Shown piece by piece: positions 10,021-18,854 of a stretch of 56,508 nucleotides of DNA (position 1 is its first letter; every line of letters starts with the position of its first letter). This DNA is from Sergeia podlipaevii. Taxonomy: Eukaryota; Euglenozoa; Kinetoplastea; Trypanosomatida; Trypanosomatidae. The notes beneath the pieces were generated by a model. That model was not told where the DNA came from. It searched no databases and saw only the letters and a list, made by a program, of their open reading frames with translations. The stretch spans positions 1-56,508 of the forward strand of contig JASANZ010002159.1 of the NCBI GenBank assembly GCA_030849805.1. Reading direction: 5' to 3'. The position numbers and the translations under genes are program-made.

Positions 10021-11703
10021 TTACAACTTGTAGACGTCGGGAAGCTGGTGGGGATAGGAGATGGTCGGGGTGACGTCAAAGTTCTCCTTTATTGACCGTG
10101 CAGACACAAAGCGGCTGAGGAACTGTGCAGCACCGGGCTTGTCGTTGGAGCCGCTCTGCCTTGCACCACCAAAAGGCTGCTGGCCCACCACAGCGCCAGT
10201 GCACTTGTCGTTGACGTAGTAGTTGCCGCACGAGTAGCGGAGCAGACCATCTGCCTCACGGATCGCAGCGCGGTCCCTCGCAAAAACCGCACCAGTGAGA
10301 CCGTAACGCGTAGTGGAGTCTACTAACTTGCATGCCTCCTGCCAGAACCCTGCCTTGCTGTCGTCGTAGACGTGAATCGTAATCACGGGACCAAAGATCT
10401 CCTCCGTCATGAGCTTAGACCAGGGGTCCTTGCTCTCGATAATGGTGGGCTGGATGAAGTTACCCTTGCTCTTGTCACAGCCGCCACCAGCAACGATGGT
10501 GTAGTTATTCGAGTCCGCCTTGGCGATGTCGATGTACTTCTTGTTCTTGGCAAACGCCGTCTCATCGATCACGGCACACATGAAGTTAGAGAAGTCATCC
10601 GGCTGACCCATCTTGATCTGCTTCTGCCCTGCCACGAGCATCTCACGGAACTCCTTCCAGCATGACTTGGGCACGTACGCGCGCGAGCACGCACTGCACT
10701 TCTGTCCCTGATACTCAAAAGCTGCGCGAATGGTGCCCGCCGCGGCGTGCTTCAGATCTGCAGAAGGGTGAATGAGGTGAAAGTCCTTGCCGCCTGTCTC
10801 GCCAGAGATGCGAGGGAAGTTGTCGTACGTCTCGAGACGGCTATAGACGTTTTTGTTGATCTCCGTGAACACGCGCGTGGAGCCGGTGAAGACAACGCCA
10901 GCAAGACGCTTATCCGCATTGACAGCAGTGTCCATCACAGTAGGCTCGCAGGGCAGAAAGTTGATCACGCCAGCAGGCAGACCTGCCTCCTCAAACACCT
11001 TGTACATGAGATAGTTGGAGAGCACCGCGGTGGGACTCGGCTTCCAGACGACCGCATTACCCATCAGTGCGGGGGTGCCGGCGAGGTTGGCGGCGATAGC
11101 AGTGAAGTTAAACGGAGTGATGGCGGACCAGAAGCCTTCCAGAGGACGATAATCCATCATGTTCCACACACCCGAGCCCTGCACGGTGAGGGGTTGCTGG
11201 CTGTAGAGCTCCTCCGCGAAGTGAAGGTTCCAACGAAGAAAGTCACACGCCTCAGCGATGCAGTCGATCTCGGCCTGCCATGGGTTCTTGCCCTGCCCCA
11301 GCATCGTCGCCGCCCGCATTTCATGACGGTACTTGGTGGAGAGAAGGTGGGCGGCTTTGTAGAAGATTGCCGCTCGATCCCTGAAGGGCACGTTACGCCA
11401 CTCCTTCCCCGCCTCCACCGCCGACTCCACGGCCTTCTTGGCGAGCTCAGGCGTGGCGCTGTATGACTTGGCAATCGTTACAGAGTGATCTGTGGGCATG
11501 GCGCGAGTGAAGACGTTGCTCGTGGTGTAGGGCTTGCCTCCAATAATAATGGGACACTCGATGGTCTGACCGCGCAGGCGCTTGCAGGCCTCGAGGGTGC
11601 CCTTGGCGGAGGCGGAGCCAGGCTCAAAGTTGTCCATGTGCTCATTGACCACTTGAGGGCACTTCACCACACCAAATGCGATGGGAATGGTGCGACGCAG
11701 CAT
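10021..11703 (-). CDS. P5CDH: Delta-1-pyrroline-5-carboxylate dehydrogenase
   Basis: Mitochondrial NAD-dependent aldehyde dehydrogenase (ALDH4 type) that oxidises glutamate-gamma-semialdehyde/P5C to glutamate, the second step of proline catabolism. The 560-residue length equals that of the animal enzyme. Visible motifs are PFNFTAIAAN, FTGSTRVF, the glutamate motif SGETGGKD and the nucleophile region FEYQGQKCSACSRAY. The N-terminus MLRRTIPIAFGVV is Arg-bearing and hydrophobic, suiting a mitochondrial presequence. The frame is open 36 codons further, but that part is homopolymer-derived (PFFLYIKKK), so the ATG at 11703 was chosen. Proline is a major fuel for insect-stage trypanosomatids. Confidence 0.97.
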   Translation of the reverse strand: MLRRTIPIAFGVVKCPQVVNEHMDNFEPGSASAKGTLEACKRLRGQTIECPIIIGGKPYTTSNVFTRAMPTDHSVTIAKSYSATPELAKKAVESAVEAGKEWRNVPFRDRAAIFYKAAHLLSTKYRHEMRAATMLGQGKNPWQAEIDCIAEACDFLRWNLHFAEELYSQQPLTVQGSGVWNMMDYRPLEGFWSAITPFNFTAIAANLAGTPALMGNAVVWKPSPTAVLSNYLMYKVFEEAGLPAGVINFLPCEPTVMDTAVNADKRLAGVVFTGSTRVFTEINKNVYSRLETYDNFPRISGETGGKDFHLIHPSADLKHAAAGTIRAAFEYQGQKCSACSRAYVPKSCWKEFREMLVAGQKQIKMGQPDDFSNFMCAVIDETAFAKNKKYIDIAKADSNNYTIVAGGGCDKSKGNFIQPTIIESKDPWSKLMTEEIFGPVITIHVYDDSKAGFWQEACKLVDSTTRYGLTGAVFARDRAAIREADGLLRYSCGNYYVNDKCTGAVVGQQPFGGARQSGSNDKPGAAQFLSRFVSARSIKENFDVTPTISYPHQLPDVYKL

Positions 11704-13109
11704 TTTTTTTAATTTAAAGAAAGGACAATGAAAATAAAATAAAAGACGTTTTGCAGCTTTTTTTTTTATATACAAAAAAAATGGTAAAGAGACCCTCAGT
11801 TTTGGCAGCAAAAGAAAAAAAAAATGACAAAGGAAAATGAAGCACTGAAGATTTCAAGCTGTGTATACTTTTGTAACGCGATAAAAGGGGGGAGGTGTAA
11901 CTACTCTAATATGGGGAGAGATAAAGTATGCCAAGGAGAAGAATGAAAGAAAAAGAAGAAGAAATAGGATTGATAGGTAGCCCTTCAAACAACCATGCAC
12001 ATAAAATATGTGACGAAGTCAGAACAACTTACTCAAGACAGTACAGCACACCCGATAAATACGTATATATAGGGGAAGAAAGAAAAAAAAGGAGAGGGAG
12101 AGGAAAGCAGACTTTCTCACTCCATGTTTTCGTGTTTTTTTTTTTAAATATAATGCGCGTTATCACACACGAGTGCTTCTTTTTTTTTCCACCACTCCAA
12201 CACAACAACAGGAGAGATACACGCAGGGTCCACAGCGACGTACACAGAGGGGTAGAGAAGAGCGAGGGAAAAGGATAAGAAAGGAAAAAAAAGAAGAAGA
12301 GGAGAGGCACACAAAGAAAAAAAGACATTATTCTTACTACGTGTTGCTCGTTCCAGCAGCAACAGCAACAAAGCAGCAAAACAACAACACCAGCAATGTA
12401 AGAAACAGATACAACCTTCACACTCTCTGCGCAGTTATGTGCTGTAGTGTCAAAAAGCGTGAGTGTGCTAAGGTGAGATGAAGAACGCGATATCCACCAT
12501 AAACACCACTTACTCAAATCAAGTGTCCGCCATAGAGAAATCGAGACTTGCGACATCTCTTCCAAAGAAAAAAAAACAGAGATGGAAACAACAACAACAA
12601 AATTAAAACACCACATCCTTTCTAAGACCTTAGAACTACTGTGTGGATCCTGGTCGTTTAAGACCACATGTCAAAACGAGAAAGAAAAAAATGGTGGAGA
12701 AGTATGTGAAGACCCGCTCTCCCTCATGGGCTTCATGTAGAACGTAAGTAAGGCAACTCATACTTCCACACACACACACACACACAGGCACACATGCGCA
12801 GTAATCATTCTTTTCCCTTTTCGTTTTTCGTTTTTTTGCTTTTGTTTTCGTTTCTCTCTCTCTTTCTCTGCACTCTTGTTCAAGACGATCGTTTTCATTT
12901 TTTGTTTTCAATAAATAAATATTTGCGTTCAGTCCCTACCCCTACATGCAAGGCCATCACCTCTCTCTCCCTGCCCTCTCTCTCTCTCTATCCGTCCCTC
13001 TCTCCTTCGTTGCCTCGCTCTCTCTATTCCTACAATCCCTTTCATTTTCACAAGAACATGGAATAGAGAGAAAGTGAACACACACACACACACAAACAGC
13101 ATATACACC
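11704..13109. other. Intergenic spacer
   Basis: Purine-rich on the plus strand (11931-11965 and 12070-12320), giving polypyrimidine tracts upstream of P5C dehydrogenase. A 212-codon minus-strand frame at 12029-12667 is composed of Phe/Leu/Ser/Cys runs from these tracts and is not a credible gene. A CA repeat lies near 12765-12785 and TC-rich stretches at 12855-13020. Confidence 0.6.
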
Positions 13110-13769
13110 CTACTTGCGAGAAGTGTTATCCCCCGAAGTCGGCGACTCACTGCGATCACGCGAGGCGGAGCGGTCTCGTTTGCGGTCCTTCTCGCCATTC
13201 TCGTGGCGCTCCTTCTTTTTCCAGAACTTGTGCTGCTCGCGCTCGAGCTTCTCGAGCAGCTTGCGGGACACCTTCATGATGTGGAGGTAGTTGCACTGTG
13301 CACCACGCCCGCAGGTGCCCTCCAGGTCTTCCTTGCAGCACGCCTCTGCGAAGTTGGTGACCGGCGACAACTCAGGCAAGACGATAATTTCGTTTAGTCG
13401 CTTATTGCGCAGCTCCTGCACAACCTTCGCAGCGGTGGCGGGCTCCTCAAAGCGGATGTACACGTTGCCGAGAAGATGATCGCCCAAGTTACTGACGACG
13501 CGCAGCTCCGCAATGCGGCCAAAGTCCATAAAGGTGCGCCACACCACCTTATAAAAGTGTTCAAAGTGCTTCTTGAGGTACTTCTTATCAAACTCAAAGT
13601 CCCACATGCGGTCCTGAAGGCGATCGATCGCCAGAGGGTTGGGGTACATCATGGGGAAGAGAACCGTGGGAGATGTGGTGGGACGGACATGCACCTTGGT
13701 GCACCCATCACCATGACGGCACGCTCCCATCTTGGAGAAGAAAATACAACGATCGTTGCTGTTGTACAT
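13110..13769 (-). CDS. U2AF35: U2AF 35-kDa subunit (splicing factor)
   Basis: Small subunit of the U2 snRNP auxiliary factor, which recognises the 3' splice-site AG. The 219-residue product has the expected order: N-terminal CCCH zinc finger (CIFFSKMGACRHGDGCTKVH, residues about 8-27), a U2AF-homology RRM (about 43-145), a second CCCH finger (CCKEDLEGTCGRGAQCNYLH, about 148-167), and a Lys/Arg/Ser-rich C-terminal tail containing RS dipeptides. In trypanosomatids the factor serves mainly trans-splicing of every mRNA and the rare cis-introns. The assignment is secure from motif order and length. A TACTAAC followed by CAG lies 25-40 nt upstream of the ATG. Confidence 0.96.
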   Translation of the reverse strand: MYNSNDRCIFFSKMGACRHGDGCTKVHVRPTTSPTVLFPMMYPNPLAIDRLQDRMWDFEFDKKYLKKHFEHFYKVVWRTFMDFGRIAELRVVSNLGDHLLGNVYIRFEEPATAAKVVQELRNKRLNEIIVLPELSPVTNFAEACCKEDLEGTCGRGAQCNYLHIMKVSRKLLEKLEREQHKFWKKKERHENGEKDRKRDRSASRDRSESPTSGDNTSRK

Positions 13770-15141
13770 GACTTGTGTGAGTGTCTGTGTGAGCTGATTG
13801 AAATGTTAGTAGTAACAATAATAATAATAATAATAATAATATTTAATACTGCTAAGCCAAAAAAAAAAAAGCACTGATACAAGTTCTTAATCTTCTGTAG
13901 TTGTGTTATATTTAGATATATATTTTATGTTTTTCTTCTGTGCTCTTGTTTTAAGTTTCCTTTCACTCTATAGAAGCGCGAGAATACACTGAGAAGACGA
14001 AAAAAAAAAAAAAAAAGTGTCCGGTAACCTTTGTTTACAGTTCTCTAGATGATTCAATCTGTGTGTATATATGCTGATGTAAGTATTTGAACAGTATGAG
14101 GGTGTGCTTGACAAATGCAGTAATGTAAGCACGTGGAGGATGGAATATATAAAAGAAAATATGGCAAGCGAGCGTAAAAGAATGGACAACAACAACAAAA
14201 AAAAGACAAAAGAATGAAACAATGATCAAAAAGAGTGAAAAATATGACAAACGCGCGACACAAGACAAAAAAGGGGGAAAAAGAAAGAAAGAAGGAAAAC
14301 ATATTCAAAACCAAAGAAGACTTCCTAAGTAATTTTCTAGAAACTTTCTCTAGTTAATCAAGTTGATAAATAGTAAAAAAAGAATATACATATATGAAAT
14401 CGTTACAAACAATAAACATATATATATATATATTTATATGAGTGGGTTCCTGAAACAAAATAAAAAAAGATTTTTTTTTCTTAATGAACGATGATAACTT
14501 CTCCTTTTCTTTTCATACTTCCTTCCTTCCTTCCTTCCTTCCTAGTTCTTTTGATAACTACGTAATGAAGGGATCAACTGCTGACAATAGTAAATAGATA
14601 AATAAATAAAGCAATAACAGACAACAAGAAAAAAATATGTATATTTTTCTAGTGGTAGTAGGTAAAGTTGAAGTAATGACAATATCCGGAGTGAACCTCT
14701 TTCTCTCTCTCTCTCTGTGTGTGTGTGCAAAACCATAACAAGCACTGGCACTTTAGAATGTGTGCGTATCTGAAAGCATATTACGCTAGCAATAAATTTG
14801 ATTGCACGTATAATAACAGTAGTGATTGTTGTTGGTCAAAGAGAGAAAGGCAAAAAAAAAAGGAAGAAAGCAGCACTAGCAATGAAAGGGGGAATGAGTG
14901 CCTAGCCAACCCTTTCCCTCTCGCACACAGAGAAATAAAACGAAAAGGACAACACATGGATCGCAGAAAGAAAAAGAAAACAAAAAGGGAAGTCAACCAT
15001 CACATGAACACGCATAGACAACAAAAAGAAGAGAGAACGCGCTTGTGCGTGTGTGTGCATGCGAGCGACAGAAAGACGAGTAGAAAGAGGCGCTAGGGCA
15101 GCCCTCCCCTTCTCACTCTATCATATTGACCTGCCCCTCTC
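13770..15141. other. Intergenic spacer
   Basis: No gene is supported. Contents are AAT repeats (13818-13843), a (CCTT)n run at 14521-14542, CT/GT microsatellite at 14701-14727, a TA run at 14417-14430, and long purine-rich stretches (14160-14300, 14835-15090) that act as polypyrimidine on the coding strand. Confidence 0.6.
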
Positions 15142-17172
15142 TTACTGGATCGCTACCACGGAGTAGTCTCTCTCCATACCCGCGAGCACCCTGGAGGCTT
15201 TCCCACCTCCTCCCTTGCCTCCTTCACCCATCTCTTCACGCATATCGTCATACTCCTTCACTACCAATGTAAAGTTGTCCGAGTCAAGACTTCCCCGACT
15301 CCCATGTACATCGTCGTTAGAATCGTCGCTGCTAATGTGATGGCACAAGTCCTCCTTGTGTGTATAGAGAGACACAACATCATTCGCTACTAGCGCTCCA
15401 TCCACTTGATCTTGATCAGCTCCTCCGCAAGCCTCAAGCAGCATCTCGGCCGTGAGACAACAAGAAGTCGTCGGGACTGCTGCACATGTTCTAGACGGCG
15501 CAGGTGCCCGAAGTAGCGCAGATGCAAACGAAATGTGAGCAAGCGGAGGAACTAGCACTTGACCATAAACAACATGCGCCGACACACCCGTCATGCACGA
15601 CCGCAGCGCAGCCTGCATACACTGCCTACACTTACGCTTAAGTTCCTCCTCTTCTCCTTGTGCTCTCTGCTTTACTGAAGAGAAGAAGCCAGCTCTTGAC
15701 GGGGCCTGGTAAGTCTCGCCAAGCAGCTCCCCAAGCACATACGCGGTGGAGGCATTGCCTGTCACACCCCAATTGTGATGCCGCGCCAGGTGCAACAGAA
15801 CGCTCTCCGGTGCCACGTAAGCGTAGTTGATGTCACACAGTGTAAAGCGACGCTGTGTACGACATGTTTGTGTGCCATCTGGTAGCTGTACAAGAACGAG
15901 CTCGGGGTCCTGCTCTCGAGTAAAGGACCGTGCGGCGGCCGCGCACAAGACAAGCGACAGATCAGTGCTCACAGTCACCGCAACGCAGTACTCTGCCACC
16001 CCTAAAGCCGCGTCGTAGAAGCCCAAAGCATCTATGAGGCGTAATGCGGGAGAAGGCGAATAAGTAGTGGCCCCTGCAAGGTTGCCCGAACACTGCAGTA
16101 TGTACGTGGCTACTGCTGAGGGCCCTCCATATGTACCAGCATACGAGGGAGAGGCCACCCTTGACGACAGTAGCGATACAGATGAGCTCAAGGGAGAAGA
16201 TGAAACCTTTGTGCACTGCACCCTCGCGGTAGTAGTACTGGACAGGGCATGGCGCGAGCATTGATATATCTCCTCCAGCAACTTGATGGCAGCGTGCGAG
16301 TGTAGCAAAGGAGCTATTTCTTCCTCATTCCTGCCTACGCTACTATTTCTGTCCTCCAATGCGATTCGTCTCCGCTTCCTGTTGCCTCCACGAACATTGA
16401 CCACACGCGGCTGTTCGAATGGCTTCCGGTGCCCAGCCCCTGACGGTTGCTGCGCCAAATCCTCCCGCCTCTCACCACGCGGAGTGCCAGATGACGATGT
16501 AGTCGCCCATGCTCTCGCCTTGTGTGCTCGGAGGGCAGCACACACGCGACGGTGGATAGCGTCGTCCTCCTCCAGTCCACTCAAGAGCATCCTGCAGCCG
16601 GGACACGTGCTGCCTACCGAGAGGGAGGCCTGACCAAAGTCTAAAAATGTTTGCACCTGCTGCCGCTGCTGCTGCTGCTGATGCGTTAAGAAAGTTTCTC
16701 CTCCTTGAGAACCACTTGCAAGCGCAAAAGGACGTCGCCCTCTCGAGCTCAAAGGCATGTTAATATCATCCAGCTGAACTACGTCAGACCGCTCATCGGT
16801 AGAACACCGTGTCACCAGCAAAGGCACGGTTCCACTGCGACGTGGTGAATCCTCTCCCTCACAGCAAGGTCTTACAGGGCTACTGATTTGCGAGGTGCGT
16901 GAGCCAGCAGAAAGCCCGAGTAACGTGTCGAGTGTGATGCAGTCATCCTCCTCGTCTTCTTCTTCAAGTAACTCTTTGCGCTCACGCTCACCTTCACTCT
17001 GAATACTCAGTGCAGTAGCAGCCGTAGTGTCTGTACTGAGGAGGCCAGTGTGAAGTCCTGATATCGTGGCAACAGCGGCAGCAGCACCACACTTGTTATC
17101 ACTGCTGCTGCAAAGACAAAGCCCCGGGACTGTACGTGGCTTCGCAAAACCAAACAGAGTCGTCTGTTTCAT
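15142..17172 (-). CDS. Divergent Eco1/ESCO-like cohesion protein
   Basis: A 676-residue protein whose architecture recalls Eco1/ESCO, the cohesin Smc3 acetyltransferase. It starts MKQTTLFGF, a PIP-box-like PCNA motif at the very N-terminus. Residues about 174-211 match the Eco1-type zinc finger: TFLDFGQ, then Cys190-x2-Cys193, an acidic EEDD, His207 and Cys211. Much further on, LGFYDAALG, CDINYAYV and VVYGQVLVPPLAHISFAS align by eye with ESCO blocks LGF, GISRIWV and IYGxxLxxxxIAFSD. The acetyl-CoA R/QxxGxG/A loop is not visible, so acetylation activity is doubtful. The middle is disordered with poly-Gln and acidic runs. The frame extends 14 codons upstream but begins with TTG, so the ATG at 17172 is the start. 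The zinc finger is convincing; the rest is inference. Confidence 0.6.
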   Translation of the reverse strand: MKQTTLFGFAKPRTVPGLCLCSSSDNKCGAAAAVATISGLHTGLLSTDTTAATALSIQSEGERERKELLEEEDEEDDCITLDTLLGLSAGSRTSQISSPVRPCCEGEDSPRRSGTVPLLVTRCSTDERSDVVQLDDINMPLSSRGRRPFALASGSQGGETFLTHQQQQQRQQVQTFLDFGQASLSVGSTCPGCRMLLSGLEEDDAIHRRVCAALRAHKARAWATTSSSGTPRGERREDLAQQPSGAGHRKPFEQPRVVNVRGGNRKRRRIALEDRNSSVGRNEEEIAPLLHSHAAIKLLEEIYQCSRHALSSTTTARVQCTKVSSSPLSSSVSLLSSRVASPSYAGTYGGPSAVATYILQCSGNLAGATTYSPSPALRLIDALGFYDAALGVAEYCVAVTVSTDLSLVLCAAAARSFTREQDPELVLVQLPDGTQTCRTQRRFTLCDINYAYVAPESVLLHLARHHNWGVTGNASTAYVLGELLGETYQAPSRAGFFSSVKQRAQGEEEELKRKCRQCMQAALRSCMTGVSAHVVYGQVLVPPLAHISFASALLRAPAPSRTCAAVPTTSCCLTAEMLLEACGGADQDQVDGALVANDVVSLYTHKEDLCHHISSDDSNDDVHGSRGSLDSDNFTLVVKEYDDMREEMGEGGKGGGGKASRVLAGMERDYSVVAIQ

Positions 17173-17746
17173 TGCTGAGCAGAGCGGAAAGGTGGTTATG
17201 AAAAGAAATTTCAATGTTTTGAAAGAAAAAAGAAACTCAAAGCTTCTAGGTGGTACCTTCTATATCTATCAAAAAAAAAAAAAAAGAGATAGCTTTCTAT
17301 AACAATTACTGTGTTGCTTTCTCCTCTATTACTCTCAGGTGCTTTTATTTAAACGTGTGCAATCTATATGTGCAGGGAGCTAAAGCTCCTCCTATATACG
17401 TAAACAACGTACAGTGTGTGCTCTTCTGTCGCTTCGCGTAGTGCTCAATGCGTGCGCCTCAAAGGAAACATTTTTTTTTTTAAAAAAATCAAGTGAAAAG
17501 GGAGAAATGCGCATGTACAGTAGAAAATGTATCACCAACAAAAAGACAACCAAATCCTTAACAACAATAATAAAGCCATGTGACCTTCAAAGTTCATACA
17601 TTTTTATTTGTTATGATGAAAGTTTTTTTTTTTCTTTTAAAAAAAAACCTGCAACAAATACATGCGACGCACCATACGTGCATGCGGGATGCTAGCAATA
17701 CGTATACATTTATGGCGATTCAGTGAGTGGCTGATAGTTCTCTAGT
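17173..17746. other. Intergenic spacer
   Basis: No gene is visible. A coding-strand T-run ending in GATAG (complement of about 17265-17285) is the likely splice acceptor of the Eco1-like gene. Confidence 0.55.
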
Positions 17747-18235
17747 TTACTTCAGTGACGGCAGCGAGTCTAGCGCAGCGAGCAGATCCTCAAATTCCAT
17801 ATTCGCTGCCACTGCCTGAGTTCCATTATCCCTCCCCGAGGTCGTCATGATAGTGGTAGTTGCTGCTGTCACCTCATTGCTAGAGCAACCTCCCTCGTCC
17901 ATTTCACGTACTTGCCGCACGGACCCTAAAAATTCCCGCATGAGTGCATCCAACGATTCGCGATCTGCGTCCGTCGCGACTGAGCGGGGGGGAGAAGAAG
18001 AAGAACCAAGAGCCGACGTGTTGCCCAGCGTGGGATCTTCCACAGAGATCACCTCCATATCATTTCCTATGACTGATGTTGCAGTTGCAGTGGCAGTGGC
18101 AAGTATGTCCTCCTGCTGTGGCTTTCCCTCCCAGTCATCACGCCCATTCAGCCGTAGCGCAGTCATCAACTCCTTCAGAGTGTCCTCTACCGTCGCGGCA
18201 TCCACAGTGCTTGCGCGTTCACTACTACTCGGCAT
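17747..18235 (-). CDS. Hypothetical acidic protein, 162 aa
   Basis: I do not recognise this protein. It is rich in Ser, Thr, Ala and acidic residues and looks largely disordered, with three short helical stretches: about residues 15-35 (VEDTLKELMTALRL), 90-112 (DALMREFLGSVRQVREM) and the last 20 (FEDLLAALDSLPSL). The C-terminal helix is amphipathic with Leu spacing suited to a short linear binding motif. The first in-frame ATG is at 18235; an extension of 29 codons begins with TTG and was dropped. Likely a small adaptor or regulatory protein, but that is a guess. Confidence 0.65.
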   Translation of the reverse strand: MPSSSERASTVDAATVEDTLKELMTALRLNGRDDWEGKPQQEDILATATATATSVIGNDMEVISVEDPTLGNTSALGSSSSPPRSVATDADRESLDALMREFLGSVRQVREMDEGGCSSNEVTAATTTIMTTSGRDNGTQAVAANMEFEDLLAALDSLPSLK

Positions 18236-18402
18236 GAACTCTAGTGTCGTGTTGTTTTGTACTCTTCTACCTGTACTAATATTATCAATTTTTATTACTT
18301 TTGCATTTTTTTTTTTCGACAATGTGATTCAAATTGTCTTCGCTTTGACTTGATGAAAAGAAGAAGAAGAAGAAGGAAGTAGTAGTTTGATGACAACGCA
18401 AC

Positions 18403-18522
18403 TTACCTTACACAGTCAAGCACGCAGCGCTCCCATGGTGGAGCTTCAGCACATATCCATAAGAGGGTATCACAAGTGTCCACGCAGTCACGCACAGACA
18501 CGCAACAGTACACCTCGTTCAT
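18403..18522 (-). CDS. Possible short Cys-rich protein with twin CX3C
   Basis: A 39-codon ATG frame lies between the ABCF gene and the 162-residue gene. It encodes seven cysteines; Cys13-x3-Cys17 and Cys33-x3-Cys37 form a twin CX3C pattern with 15 residues between, the spacing of small Tim chaperones, though the protein is far too short for that family. The stretch is more GC-rich than the rest of the spacer, and a good splice acceptor at 18637 precedes it, separate from that of the next gene. An out-of-frame ATG frame (18488-18595, 35 codons) overlaps its start, and a run of nine A at about 18545-18560 could hide a frameshift joining the two. It may be real, a fragment, or chance. Confidence 0.4.
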   Translation of the reverse strand: MNEVYCCVSVRDCVDTCDTLLWICAEAPPWERCVLDCVR

Positions 18523-18636
18523 CTTGATCGTCGTTGAGTTCTTCTTTCTTTTTTTTTCCTTCGTCGCTTAAACTTATGATAACAAAAAAATCCATCGACA
18601 AATGGATTGCCCTTTAGATTGCGGCGCAGATTCACC

Positions 18637-18680
18637 CTGTAAAGACACAAAGAGAGAAAGAAACAGAAGTGAGATAAAGC
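18637..18680 (-). promoter_or_regulatory. Trans-splice acceptor in the ABCF/162-aa spacer
   Basis: On the minus strand TTTCTTTCTCTCTTTGTG is followed by TTTACAG, the AG being the complement of 18637-18638. It lies over 400 nt before the ATG of the 162-residue gene, but only about 115 nt before the short Cys-rich frame. Confidence 0.55.
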
Positions 18681-18854
18681 GCAAACAAACAAGAAGCAAC
18701 AAAAGTATGGCACAACACACAAACACACATACATTTTTATGCATCGAAGTGCCGACCCTCCATTAACTTCCGCCCGCTTTCCTTTTCCTTCGTAAACTCA
18801 TTTTAGAAAAGCTTTTTACTAGCTTCTCCCTCACCCTTTCTCTCTTCCTTTCCT

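Noticed and set aside
12029..12667. 212-codon minus-strand frame
   Set aside because: Composed of Phe, Leu, Ser, Cys and Val runs from polypyrimidine tracts; no domain and lies in a spacer.
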